64,000 nt of DNA, from positions 23,126,001-23,190,000 of the forward strand of contig NC_071338.1 in assembly GCF_027744825.2 (NCBI RefSeq), in the 5' to 3' direction. Both the position numbers and the translations under genes were made by a program. This document shows, in pieces, positions 1 to 11,983 of the stretch (the first letter of the stretch is position 1; each line of letters opens with the position of its first letter). The DNA comes from Synchiropus splendidus (taxonomy: Eukaryota > Chordata > Actinopteri > Syngnathiformes > Callionymidae). Below the pieces are notes generated by a model. It was not told the origin of the DNA, made no database searches, and worked only from the letters and a program-made list of their open reading frames with translations.

Positions 1-460
1 ATTGTAACCATCGATCAATAACATTCAATGTATCGCCACATCACTTTTGCCATTTATTCTCTGTATACAACCTTTAACATGTCGTCTTTAGGTCAACTCA
101 TTCAGTCTGTCATGCATCCAACTTTTTATTTATTTATGACTCCAACCTTTATGCAGAAACTCATCCGTCCATGCGTGCAACAATCCATTCCAGCACTTCT
201 CTATCATTCATCATCCACTCTACAATCCGTTCATCTATTCATTCCTTCAGCCATCCATCTGTGGTTTTACCAGCTAGATGTTAATACTACTCTCCATCAA
301 CCCATCGGTACATCAGTTACTACAAGGATCCTTCCGTTTATCCAATCAATTATCATCCATTTCATGATCCATAGATGCAGCTTTTATCATCCATCCTTTA
401 TGCATCAATGCAGCAATTCCCCATCCATTAAACCATCTCCCCAAACATCTCTCCTTGCGG
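1..460. repeat. Degenerate CATC/CCAT pyrimidine-rich tract
   Basis: The plus strand is dominated by imperfect CATC, CCAT, ATTC and TTCAT units, an old diverged tetranucleotide repeat. The bias keeps one frame open for 241 codons (28-753), but the translation is made of simple His/Ser/Ile/Pro-rich stretches with no domain, so I do not call a gene. Confidence 0.6.
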
Positions 461-2349
461 AGGTATCTCCAGGGAACCACATAGCATTCCTCTCCTCTAA
501 AGCAGTGTCCAGCCAGGACTTTCTTGCAGCACTGAACAGAGGATTTCACTTTTGCTCCTCTTGTGATTACAGTTGTGGATGTGAAGGTTCACACTGGTTC
601 TCACTTTTTTTCCCCTCCTCTGTTGTTCAGCTTCTTTTTCTGTTAATCTCTCCACAGTCGATAGCAGGGGTGGAACTGTGGCCTGGTGTGAGTTCAGCTT
701 CACTAAAACAAGGAGGCTCATCGATAGGCCTCCCTGCTGTGCAGCATCAATGAAGACCTGCACTGATACACCACTGCCAATACACACCCCTGATCAACAA
801 ACTAAACATCGGCTAATTCGCAGGCACCACCAGTGAAGGGTTATAAATGGCAGGTTCATGGAGCTGCAGAGGAAATCCGAAATCAGGAGGTGATATACAG
901 TCATACACAGGCACGCACACGGAGGGAGAGTCTTCCGTAGCTGGTGTGTAAGGCGGAAAAAAGGCGAAGAGGGAGAAAGCGTTAGAGACACTGAACTTCC
1001 ATCATCCATCAAAGTGACTGAGGCGCTGACACACTGAGACATCCCCAGATTCTTGTCGACAAATTGCGCTAGTAAATGATTTCTCCTATCAGCTAAATCA
1101 TACTATCCATCCCTCTCTCCCTCCATCCCACAATCTATCTCCCTGCATCACCACTTGTCTCTCCTTCTCCGTTCTCCATCTTTCCTTCATTGAGTTTATT
1201 TCTCTTTGGCTCAGTGGAGCACCAGGAGCAACGTCTGATAGACTCCGGCTTCACATTAGCGGCACATGCGAGGCTGCCGCTTTCACCGCACACAGACTGG
1301 CCATTTGTGGAGAAGCGGAAGGAAACGTAAAATATGCACTTGTTTAATAGTACTCGCTGATTTTATAACACACGTTTGGACCATACATTTCTTTTGAATG
1401 AAAGAATTTAGGCTTTAAATGTTAGTAGTAAAGAAAAAATGAAGTCAACATTGGCAAAAATTCAAGAGGAACCAAATCCTTGTTGTCTTGTTATTTGCCA
1501 TTACTGCAGCGAGCTCCCATTACTTTGCATATGTGACTAAAATTAGTTTTCTTCTATGAAAGATGCTGACAGAAGAAGAGAGCAATTGTCTTGTTTTTGT
1601 TGTTGTCTCTGGCTCCTGCTGAAAAACTGGACCTTTCAGAGACCAAAGAAAATGGTCTCAGAAAGGCAGATTTGTTGGCTTAAAAGGTGTTTTTTTATGG
1701 CACAAAATCTGGGTGTAAATTCATGTAGACATGTCTTTTTAGTAGGTGGGAATAATGACACTGAAGGTTCTTATTTGTTCAGCTTTATTTTTCTCAAATC
1801 AATTTAAAGATCTCCTTGAACAAAACATTTTCACCCTAAAAACTAGATCAGCGAAGGGCGTGCCTTTGCTAATACAGTGCATATCCTCACTCTGTCGCTC
1901 AGAGTGCTTGGGAATACATCCTGAGATTCACTCAGCTGAGCTGCCATGCATACAGCTGGAGTGCCCACTGGGAGTGACTCGCGGGTTCACCGTCTTGTTC
2001 ACGGACACTTTGACACATAGATACATGGAGCTGGGGATCAAACTGCCAGCGCAGAGATTAAGTGGACAACCTGTTTTACCTCCCGAGGCCTAGAGACCCT
2101 GAAAGCCTAATTTTAAAATAATTAAGAATAAATGCTCCGTGTGCCTCAGCTGTGAGGGAGAACCCTCCGAACATCTGCAGTGACAGGTCAATTTCACCAA
2201 AAGCTCCATCCAGCACCTATAATGTCAAAATAAATAAATGTCATCGAGCGTGAAATGTTGCGGTATCTTCAATATCTAAAATGAGACAAGATAAGGGGTT
2301 TGGTCTGAATGCCCTAAATGAAGAGGAGGAGGGGCCCCCCACCAGCAGG
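461..2349. other. Non-coding block, nothing specific recognised
   Basis: No exon, RNA gene or mobile element is recognised. A short CTCC/CATC-rich stretch lies near 1105-1150. Open frames here (up to 115 codons at 1746-2093) show no domain and no flanking splice logic. Confidence 0.5.
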
Positions 2350-2500
2350 GAGCGGAATCTTTGTGGGCTGATTTAAAGATGAGAGGTTCTCGGTGTCTAC
2401 AGCAGGGAAGATTAGACAGAAATATCAGGTTAATTCATTGCAGGGTAATTAAATAGCTCACGCACATCTTCACACAGCAGGTGTGTGTCTAATATTGATT
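2350..2500. promoter_or_regulatory. Candidate conserved non-coding element
   Basis: A repeat-free stretch of balanced composition with a homeodomain-type TAATTA at 2446-2451, a second TAATTC just upstream, and GATTTAAAG/GATTAGA words. It looks like a developmental enhancer, but only cross-species alignment could show this; no target gene can be named. Confidence 0.25.
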
Positions 2501-4032
2501 CCCTTCTCTTCAGCTACTTTCCATAGTTGCCCGGGGCTTCTCTCCACCCCTACTAACCATTAACCAAGCTCTCTGCTGGGCAGAGATGCTTCAGATCTGC
2601 CCTCCTTTCTCCCCCAGCCGCCATGACTTCTCCCCCCTCTGGCTACACCACCCTTTGTGTCTGTATATGTGTGTGCAGGGTGTAATACATGGTAATGATC
2701 TGAGAGTGAAAGGGGAGTTGGCTGTGCTGCCGAAAACTATCAAAACCAAGCGCTTGATATACCCTCCGAACACAAAGTAAAGAGGCGACACGTACACTTA
2801 AACACAAGCTGTTGGGTGTGCGATCCTGCCAGTGCCACGCCGTCTGGGCCCCGTGCACATCACCTTTGCTTTATTGTTCCTGTTTGACAGAGAAAACTAA
2901 TGAAGATTGGGGCTGGGAGCCAGTGAGGCCAATCAGCTGGGGACACACTCGCGCTCAGAAGTGAACAACATAGAAAGACAGAGAGTCTAGATGTGCGCTC
3001 AGACAATCAGAACGCTCAGTGTGACGGAGGGTCCTACTCTGCATTTAAAGAGAAATTTAGCGGCGACACACACACGCACACTCCAAAACACAATATCTAT
3101 ATCTGCATTTGCGCGTGTTTCTGCAGAGACCCGATGCAGTGGTTTGCCCAGTGCAGCCTTTTCCCCCCCAGACTGTGTAAACATGCCAGAAAGTTGCTGC
3201 TTTAGGAGGCAATAAATATTGATGTGCAGCGCAGACTTCAGACATAAGAAGAGAGGACAGAGGGGAAGAAAAAGTTGGAGGTGAAGAAAGGCTGGAAGGA
3301 CGTTACAAACATGAAAATACTGCAGGCGTTTTGCAAGTAAACAAAAGGTAATGTGGGCTTAGCTGGGTTCCTCTTTAATTAGGTACAAGCAGTCATCTAT
3401 TTAAACAAATGTAATAGGGAGACGTGAGAGGATTAAGGGTTTCAAAGAATGAAGGTTAGAGGCTAAAATCAACCTCTTTATTTTTATTATGAGTTTGCGG
3501 GAAGTCAAGAGAGGTATTGTGTCCTTCACTGTGTGATATTATCCAGTTAGATAAACAGACAAGAAGTAAACTCATGGTGAGTTCAAACAGTGAGACTTTG
3601 ACGAAAGTCCGCTTCGAGTCCAAAGTGATTCATAGGAACGAGGTGTGATCCCAAATAAGAGCCCTGTGAGACGTCAAGTCCTGTCAGGAAAGTGGCACTT
3701 CAACTGAAATTCTCTAGTGATTTTTGGATTACTCTATGCTGCGGGGGGGGAGTATTTTGAAGTATTGTTTTTCTTCGTAATAACCAAAAAAACAAAAAAA
3801 CAAAAAACAAAGAACAAACCAACAAAAAAGGTCAGAGCATGAAATGAAATGTGCAGAGAAATCCACTAATCATGTTAGAATTTTATGGTCACAAATATTT
3901 CAAGTACAAATTCATATGTTTATAAATCTAGGAAACACTCATTAAATTTGTACAAGTCTTGCCATTCGCAAGGCAAATGAAGATATTGGGTTAGATCGTT
4001 GAAAAAAACCCTTGTGGTGGTTCATTGTTTAC
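2501..4032. other. Non-coding block with A-rich simple repeat
   Basis: No gene is recognised. It holds short CA stretches near 3067-3080, an 8-bp G run near 3743-3751, and a CAAAAA-type A-rich simple repeat at about 3785-3830. The several 60-75 codon overlapping frames at 2.99-3.25 kb occur on both strands and are not credible genes. Confidence 0.5.
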
Positions 4033-4211
4033 TAGTGACTGGTGGAAGAGGTATCATGAAACATTGTCCTAATTTTCAAAGGCCACAAGATGGCGCTCTT
4101 TGTTTAGAAATGATGTAAGGCTTCATTGAATTAGTGGTTCAAGTCCAAACATTTTACAGCAGACAGCGCCATCTGGCGCCATCAGGACACTGTTTCATGA
4201 AACCATCACGA
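4033..4211 (-). mobile_element. hAT-like palindromic MITE, copy 1 (intact, 179 bp)
   Basis: The element begins TAGTGACTGG and ends with a diverged inverted copy (reverse complement TCGTGATGG...); both arms share ATCATGAAACA-type sequence. It is flanked by a perfect 8-bp direct repeat, TTGTTTAC at 4025-4032 and 4212-4219. An 8-bp target-site duplication and a TAGTG terminus (hAT termini follow YARNG) place it with non-autonomous hAT elements. No transposase is encoded. Its core matches copy 2 (11984-12233) in reverse complement, so the two copies are inserted in opposite orientations; the minus strand here is relative to copy 2. Each arm holds a CTCF-like motif: CCACAAGATGGCGC (4083-4096, plus) and GCGCCAGATGGCGC (4166-4179, minus). 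Confidence 0.85.
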
Positions 4212-5169
4212 TTGTTTACCAACTTCGACAACACTTCATATTGACGAACAGATATTAACTATTAATAAACTATACGGTTAATAGCTCAAGAAGCTATTGC
4301 TTCCTTTCGCATGTTAAAGTCTACATGAAAATCAAGACCTTTTTTTGTTTTTTTGTCGTCTACAGCTGGACGATGGAAGTCCGACAAGAGTTGGTGCAAA
4401 ACTACGGTAGTTCTGACAGAGACACAGGCTCAGTTATTCATCTTCAGGCTCGGTGCACCCCAGTGATTCTGTAATAATTAAATAATAACATTATGATATA
4501 TACTCTTATAATATATTATCCAGTGTATAATAACCTCCATCTGTTCACAGAATAATACAGTGATGAAATTAAATCCTCTCTTGCTAAAAAGACACTCATT
4601 CTTCATTTGATTCATTTCCCCCTCCCACTGCAGAGAAATGGATGAGTTACTCATGCAGGCGACGCCGAGACGGCTTCCCGAAGCAAGTCCCGGTGACTTG
4701 CACCGGCAGGCGACGCGTGCATCATTTTTATTTTTGTAATCATCATCAGCAAAAGACGTGTGGCTCCCCAAACTCTGACGACGAGACAGTGACCCAGTCT
4801 CTGAGTGAGCTGAGCACAATTGTGAGACACAAACGCTCACACACGCACACATCCTACTCTGACAGAGAGGCAACGGAATCTAATTTAACACTTGACTGAG
4901 CAGAGATTGGCCGACACTCCCAGTCCCTCACCGGCCAAGCAGGGACACTCCAAGACCCAACCACGATGCGTGCGTGAGTGTGTGTGTGTGTGATGATAGT
5001 TAAAGAACAAGGGAGCCACCAAGAGCGAGTGAGAGAGCGAAACAGTGAGTGAGTAGAGCGAGAGAGAAGTCATGTTCATGAAGGAGAAGAGCGACAGGGC
5101 CGAGGGAGAGCCAGGTCTGTTTAGAATTCAGCGTGCTGCAGGTCCACCGGCTGCCAGTTCCCTGCGGGC
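4212..5169. other. Non-coding block with small GC-rich direct and inverted repeats
   Basis: No gene is recognised. An 11-bp word GCAGGCGACGC occurs at 4655-4665 and 4706-4716, with a 7-bp-arm inverted repeat between them (GCAAGTC at 4683-4689, GACTTGC at 4695-4701). A short (TG)n lies at about 4977-4992. The 131-codon minus frame at 4478-4873 has no recognisable domain. Confidence 0.45.
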
Positions 5170-5360
5170 CTCCGACATGATATTCACTAACCCCCGTAAC
5201 AATGGCAAACATATGTAAATCTACGTGTGTGCCCGGTTCAATCAGATCCCGACACAAAGCCACCGACGCCGCCGGTGCCACACTGGAAGACGACACACGG
5301 AGGACACACTTTTGAAAAGTGTGCGTCGCTCTATTCATGAGGATTCATAATGAAAAAGCC
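5170..5360. promoter_or_regulatory. Candidate regulatory element with a 19-bp palindrome
   Basis: Repeat-free, CpG-containing sequence with CATATGTAAAT-like and ATTCATGAGGATTCATAATG words. It contains the near-perfect palindrome CACACTTTTGAAAAGTGTG (5305-5323, 9-bp arms around one base). This could be a dimeric factor site; the factor is not known. Confidence 0.25.
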
Positions 5361-6489
5361 CCACACACACAGTGTTGATTGAACCAAATGTAATTATGCA
5401 GTCAGTTATAGGCAGGCTATGAATATAATCTAGAATAAGGTTAGATGATTTTTTTCGACTGAAAATAAACTCCAAAATATAGCTATGCACTGGGGCTGCA
5501 ACACTCATGACAATATCATGATCATATGATTCATAAAGCCTGTGAAAACATCTGTTTTCAGAGCTTTATTGAAAAAAGAGTGCAAGTTACGCAGAAAAAA
5601 CAAAACTTCAAATCTTGCCTAATAATCCAAAATAAATAAAACTACTGAAAAATTAAGGATTTACCGAGAACTAAGAACATATTTGCAGTAGTCCAAGTCC
5701 AGTTCTGATATCATACTTGCATTCATTGCCTCGCCTGAACATGGCATAGCGTATGGCAAGTAGTGCTGGTGGTTTGGAATTGGAAAGGTTTATTTTTCAT
5801 TATCATTTATTTTATATCATTTAATTCCTGCACGCTGTCTTCAGGCAGGGGGGCGGGTCACACGTCAATGATTGACAGGTCTCAGTCAAGTGGCATAAAG
5901 CAGTTTTGCTTTGTTTTGTTGATCGTGGAACGTTTTGGCGAATTGAGTCATCTCTAAATATATCTGCATTTTTTTTTGTTTTTAGTTGTAATCTGGAGCT
6001 GAGTAAATCGCTGATGATCAGTGCACTTTAATCGTATTAGATGTGAACTTTTAAAGTACCCACTAATAACCCAAAAGTAAAATAATAATTTTTCAAGCAT
6101 GCAATGAGCAGAATGGTGGAGCATAGGTAAGTGAATATAGTATTGCATTTAATATTGACAAACTGCTTTTATCCCTTTGTGTCATTTTTTAAAATTAATT
6201 TCATAAAACAATATAGGCATGTAAATCAGAGCAAAAATATCTTGCAGTCTGGTCATTTTTCTTTGCATATTTCTGGAGATTTTTCTGGATGCAATAAAGA
6301 AGGGGAACCCCGCCTAAAATTCTGTGAATTAAAAACAAGAAAACAGTGTTTCATTCATGTAACAACAAAGGAATCCATTTCCTGGCAAATACTCTCCACC
6401 AGAACCACAAGCGTCAGCTCGGACGACATAAGCAGATGCACACACATATCTGTACACACACACCCACACACACAATGTACTTCTCTGAT
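5361..6489. other. AT-rich non-coding block, possible transposon relic at about 5488-5545
   Basis: No gene. GGGGCTGCAAC followed by ATCATGATCATATGAT-like sequence at about 5488-5545 resembles the end of a fish hAT-type repeat, too degraded to classify. Short CA-rich tracts lie at 6439-6476. Confidence 0.35.
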
Positions 6490-6945
6490 CTCATTATGAG
6501 GGAGCAGTGAGAATCAGCAGGTCCTTAAGTGTATCATGATCAGAGATAACAGCGACTGGAAAACTATTAGGAATCTGCTGCTTCCCTTTGGGACTCTGCC
6601 AGATAACATCAGCCCTCATGAGCCACCGCTCTCATTTCAGTAATGACTGCCCTCATTCTGTTTGGATCCTCAGCACGAGCACATTCCCTGCTAAATTGAA
6701 ATGCTGACATATTTGTTTTATATTTATTTATTTCAATATGTTTATATGTCTTTATCGTTCTCCCGGGTTGTGCAAGCAGGCCGCATGCGAGCCGCGCACG
6801 CACACACACACGTGTGGCCATGGAAATCCATTAGGCTAAATGATTCTAAACTGGCTATAGAGATAGACTGTGGCCAGCTCAATCACGCCAGAGTGCTTTG
6901 GACAGCGGGCTGTATCGATAGTGAACAATTGAAGCAGTGCTGATA
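6490..6945. promoter_or_regulatory. Candidate conserved non-coding elements (pair)
   Basis: Two repeat-free stretches (about 6495-6690 and 6820-6945) flank an AT-rich spacer and a short CA repeat (about 6798-6812). The second contains TATCGATA-like sequence and a SOX-type AACAATTG at 6924-6931. They look like enhancer DNA; this is inference from composition and motifs. Confidence 0.25.
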
Positions 6946-9900
6946 CAGTTGGAAAAGAGAGCAAGGGGAGCAATCAAGGGTCCTAAAAATCGAAGGTGGA
7001 AAAGAAGGAGGAGCAGTTAATAAGTGTTTTCATTTGGAGCGCAGGAATGAGATAAGTCGTGTTTTATAGGTTTTTCACCAAAGGAAGCAGGGAGGAGATA
7101 AGTGTCCTCTTGAATGCCTGTTTAGCTTTTAAACCCAATAAAATCCCAAATATAGCAATGATAGTGACATGCCAAGCCTCCTGCATTCATGAGAGACATG
7201 GGTTAGAGCAGAAGGTTGAATATGAAGCATGAGTTCCATCCATTCACTGTGGAAAAACCCAATGAATTTGTAGGTTATGTTTTACTAAAAAAAAATACCA
7301 GTCTTTAAATCTATCTTCCATCCTTTGGCTGAGCACACTCTTGCCTCCGTAGTGAGTTTTTCATCCTTGAAAATAACAATGATACACTTCATTAAATTAA
7401 TAAATGAAACTTTGGCTTCTGTTTTTCAGCTATTTTCTGAAGATGCAGACTTTTTTCTCAAGGCTAGTTTGGAATTAATCACTGGGCGTCATTTTTCGAG
7501 ACAAAACCTGCAAAGTTTTCCAGGTTTTCTCAGCGCTTCTTGTTCAGCGCTTCGATTTCAATTTCCAGAAATTCCAGAAACACCGCCATCCCATGTCAGT
7601 CTCCAGTTTTCTCTTGCTACTTTGACCAAGAGATTCTCACTTCTATGGCACCAAATATCAGCTCTTGTCAAGTGGACGTTTTCATCCCAGAGTGACACAA
7701 AAGTCAACCGTCTGTGCTGAAAGATGGTGCATACGGTTTTCTTCTGAATGACGTCTTCCCTCCTTCTGCATATTCTAGTGAGCATCACATTAAAAAAGTG
7801 AGTGACGCACTGGAGTCATGCCTATGTGTTCGCATGTAAGTTGACCCCTGAGTCAACACTGGACACCAAAGTCCACTTGACACAGGTTGTTATGTGAGGC
7901 CTTAGGAGTGAGAATGTGTTGCTTTGACAACTGATGTTCGACAGATTATCAGAATCCATTGAGGAGATGTTTCATTTAAGGCTGCAGGCATTCTCTCTGT
8001 GGTGTCATCGGTTGGAGCTCCTGGGTCACACTCGGGGTTACCAGCAGGCTGTTACCCAGGAGAAATTGGATGCCTTGTTTCTTTTGCAGGACACCCTAAA
8101 TTTCCAATCATCAGGGCCCGAATAGTGCCCCAATTGTAACGCTGTGAAATGGGGTTTCCATGAAAATGGAGTTTCTCCTGCTCGTTGCGACACTCGCAGA
8201 AGCAAGATGTCAACAGCATGATTTAATTTGGACGTGTACCTTCTGTGACTTTATTGCCTGAGCTTATCCGTGAATGAATATTCAAGAGAGAAGCATTCAA
8301 AAGTGCGAAAAAAGGAAGTCTATCTTTTCCATCTCACCTTACACTAAACGCTGTTTTGCATACACCCAAATCTAGCTGGATTGTTAGACGAAGGCAAACC
8401 AGTCTGACCTTGTTTCATGCTTACAAATTCTCCATTGTGCTGATAGTGATTAAATACACTGTGGTAAAAATTGGGAGAAGTGTTGAAGTTGCCGTGCCCC
8501 CCAACCAGCCGTGCCCTTTAATGGAGAGAGAGGCCCTGTTAAATGTTTGATGCTTTAAGACTGTTTCATTGTAAAAGGAACCAGAGCAGAGTGATAACAA
8601 CACTCCATTATTCATAAGGGGCTCTGTATCACTGCACTCTTTCTGTCTGAGGCAGAGAGAGATCAAGTCTGAGGAAGAGACATGCGGGAGAAAGGACGGA
8701 GAGACACTGATGGAGAGTGAGAGAGACCGCAGGAGACAGAGAGAGCATGGGAGGTCAGAGAGACTGACAGGGACAACATTCCACTTCTACTTACAAATGA
8801 ACAATCGATGTAGGGTTCAAAAGGCATCAATATCACAGACACTTAACCAAACTAAACAACAGCCGAAACAAGGAAGTCTTCTCTTGTGTAAGTAGAATTT
8901 CAGAAATAGAAGTTTAGACGTTTCAGAGCCCATGAAAAGAGTCCCATCAAAGGGTTAAAAAAGTTGTCAGCAGGGATGTGGAGAATGTTAACCAGGTAAT
9001 ATTCACATATCAGTGACCCTTAATGGCATACGCTAGTAATTTGAGAATTTAATTTTCCAAGAATTATGTACGGTCAGCAAAGCACCTTCTTCTCTGTGTC
9101 ACTGCGGGTGCTGATGCTGTAAAACACGCTTGCGTTTCACCAACCAATACTGCTCTTTGGGAAGCAACTCCACCACTTTTCCTTTAGTACTTATCACATT
9201 AAAAACTAGTATAAATGACAGTCCATTACTGTTACTGTCTTTAAGGATCCTTTTAAAAAAAAACTAAAGCATTTTTGGGGCTTTTATCATGAAGAACCAG
9301 CTGAAATGACTTTCAACACTGCACTGCATTAGCAACTGTCAATGCTTTTTGTTCTGTACACATTTTCAAAATTCCCAAAAGTGGACGGTTCATCACCACC
9401 AGGCAGCAGAAGTTCAAATGAGAAAACCACTGCCCAATGTGCTATCTAGTCAAGACTGTGTGAAGACCATGTTGAGACCGAAGCATACAGAGACCAAGTC
9501 CAAGATAAAGACTGTGAGATCCCAAAACCGGGTCCAGATCAAGACTGAGACGAAATGAACACAGAAAGAACCACACAATCTTGAACTTGAACTGTCTGTT
9601 TCGAAATTACACTAAAGCTCATAGATCTGACTGTCCTACCACAGTATGACAGCAACAGAAGTGAGAAGTAAACATTTGGAGACACACACTAATGACTCGG
9701 CAATCCAGTACAGTGTAGATCCGCGCTCAATCTGTTGAATATTTCATTCACCTTGGATTGGTGTTCACCATTTCCCTATTTTTTCAGGCAATTTCATCAT
9801 CATTGTTGTCTTCTCCAAATGCTTCGTCAGTGTGTGGGACACAAGTGTGACTTCCAGAATATCCACCTATCTCAGCAACCTAACACTGGTGACAATGTGA

Positions 9901-11029
9901 CTGAGATGGAGGCTAAAATACTTACTTTTATTCAAGTCACTGACTCACTTTCTGAGGAGACATGTTACATGTTTTGTCCAAGGGTTTTTTTTTTCTTGTA
10001 GTGGATATTTTCAAGCTTGGATTCTCCCATCAATCCAAATGTTTGATCATCGTCTCATTAGCGAACAAGATGAGATGAAACAAGCAAAAATCTCCCATGT
10101 CTTATGTCTTGTTTTACTGCATGATGTGAATTTTTAATGTTGGATAAATAGTGCCTACTCTGGAATAAAGCAAGTGGACTCAGGAAAGTATATTCATTTG
10201 ACCATTTTTCATGCAGTGGAGTGTAAATATGCCGTATATATACACGTCTGTTTAATAGCCTATGATACTCTGGTTGATCTCCCATGACAAAAGGTGAGAT
10301 GCATCGGTTAGTATAGCAGATATAATAATACTGACGTGGAGAAAGTGGACTTTTGCGTCCTATATTGACGACAAAGGCAGCTTTCACCTTGCGCATGGGC
10401 GTTTCAACCAAGTGCATCGATGTTCAGGAGCTCTCTTTACTGCATATTTAGCAAACTACCGCTAACTGCCCTCCTTTAACAGGAAATATGAGTCGGATTG
10501 TGATCATTGGAATCTTTGAGACAGTACATCCAGCACAATTGTTTTTGTGTTTGCCATCTTGAAACACTCATGACACAAAAGTCAGGTGCTTTCCATCAAA
10601 TCAGATTCCTCCATATCAACTATGTTTTGCGAAACACTCTTCCACTGTTTCGCGTGTGACATGTAAGTCACTTCAACATTACTCTGCAGTGACTTAAATT
10701 TAAATTTTGATAAAAGGTAATGGCAGCCGGGATTTGGCCCTCGGCCCTGGTGTTCGACAAACTGTAAAAATGTAACTGCAAATACATCATTGGCAACATA
10801 TTTTCTCCCTTTGACTTCTGTTAAATCCCAGATTACTGAATTAAAACAGGTAACAGGTAACTCATTTGCCAATTTGTGTCCTTGAAAGACAGTCACCGCC
10901 TGTGTTTCATGTGAGATGAAATGCGTCGGATTTGCTTGCGTGCGAACCATTTACAATCAGTGTGATTCAAGAGCTAATTATAAAGTAAAACAATTGCATT
11001 TACACAATCCGCCTCAAAGCAAACAGCAG
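6946..11029. other. Non-coding block; one dispersed-repeat fragment
   Basis: No gene is recognised. Frames at 7325-7720 (plus), 10058-10417 and 10582-10950 (minus) exceed 115 codons but show no domain or splice pattern. A stretch at about 9455-9545 is built of GAGACCAAG/AAGACTG words and resembles the arm of the element at 20944-21184. A purine-rich stretch lies at about 8650-8770. Confidence 0.45.
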
Positions 11030-11530
11030 ACATGGAACAGATGGCCGGCATAGCGCACCATTTAGCAGCTGCAGAATAAGAAATATTTCTTCTTGATTAA
11101 GTTATGGCCAACAACAAATGATGCCAGATGAGTGATACGGTTGTTGAACAAAGGCAACGGAGGGATAGGATTGCTGTCACGGTAAAAGCAAGTAAGATCC
11201 AGCAAAGATAAAACGCTAAATAAAAAGCTACTGCGACCGGATGTGATGGTGGTGACATGATTTCAGGAGAGTGTTGATCAGCAGATGACAGATAAAGACG
11301 AATGAGGACACTGCGCCGTACAAGAGGCCAGGCTTGTTAAGCTAAACGGCCCTCAGTAAAGAAAAAAGCCTGATGGAACCAGTGGCCCACATCCATTTGT
11401 CTGATCAATGAGCCGGTCGCTTAGAGTGGAGCGAGATGGCCTGATCAATTGCCAATTTGGGTGCAAAGAGTTAGGGTCTGGAAACTGGGACTTGATCAAT
11501 TTATCAATGCGCGAATTTACCTATTTTTTT
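11030..11530. promoter_or_regulatory. Candidate enhancer with clustered TGATCAAT/ATCAAT motifs
   Basis: A repeat-free block with TGATCAAT at 11402-11409, 11442-11449 and 11493-11500, and a further ATCAATG just after (about 11503-11509). ATCAAT is the core of ONECUT/CUT-type sites and half of PBX-type sites. Four copies within about 110 bp exceeds casual expectation for a 6-8-mer. The block also holds AACAAAGG (SOX/TCF-like). No gene frame is present. Confidence 0.35.
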
Positions 11531-11983
11531 CCCCTCCACAAAAGGCTTTGCTTCGTTGGATGATTAAATTAATTTGAGCAAAGTGAGTGAGAGATCATGT
11601 CTGACACAAACATAATGATTTATTCCCCCAAAATCAGATTTTGCTTTGTGCTGTTTTGAGTGCGGCAACTGCTCTTTGGCTGTAAACTTGCGCAGCAAAG
11701 TTGCGAAGAGGATCTTCGACAGCATCAAAGATTCGTTTATGATCAGTATGCTACTGTTGTAACGTGTTGACCTTGGGATTGTGGGGTAGTCAGAGGTTGC
11801 CTCTTTACCGTTTTACCCATTTTTTAATGTCAAATTCTTATTGAGTGAAGCCTCTTTGCAAAACGTATTATTATTCAAAACTTTTTAAATGAACGATGTA
11901 ACAGTTTAGCATTTACTCATTTTTCAGGGCATTTCTTCGGACTTCATGCTGCAGTATGTGTGGACAGGGTGAAATCTAAAGAC
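11531..11983. other. Non-coding block, nothing recognised
   Basis: AT-rich spacer between the ATCAAT-rich block and the MITE. It ends in CTAAAGAC (11976-11983), the left target-site duplication of the next element. Confidence 0.5.

Noticed and set aside
28..753. 241-codon open frame at the left end
   Set aside because: It runs through a CATC/CCAT pyrimidine-rich repeat that naturally lacks stops; the translation is low-complexity and has no domain.
10058..10950. Two minus-strand frames of about 120 codons
   Set aside because: No motif, no splice pattern, composition like neighbouring non-coding DNA.
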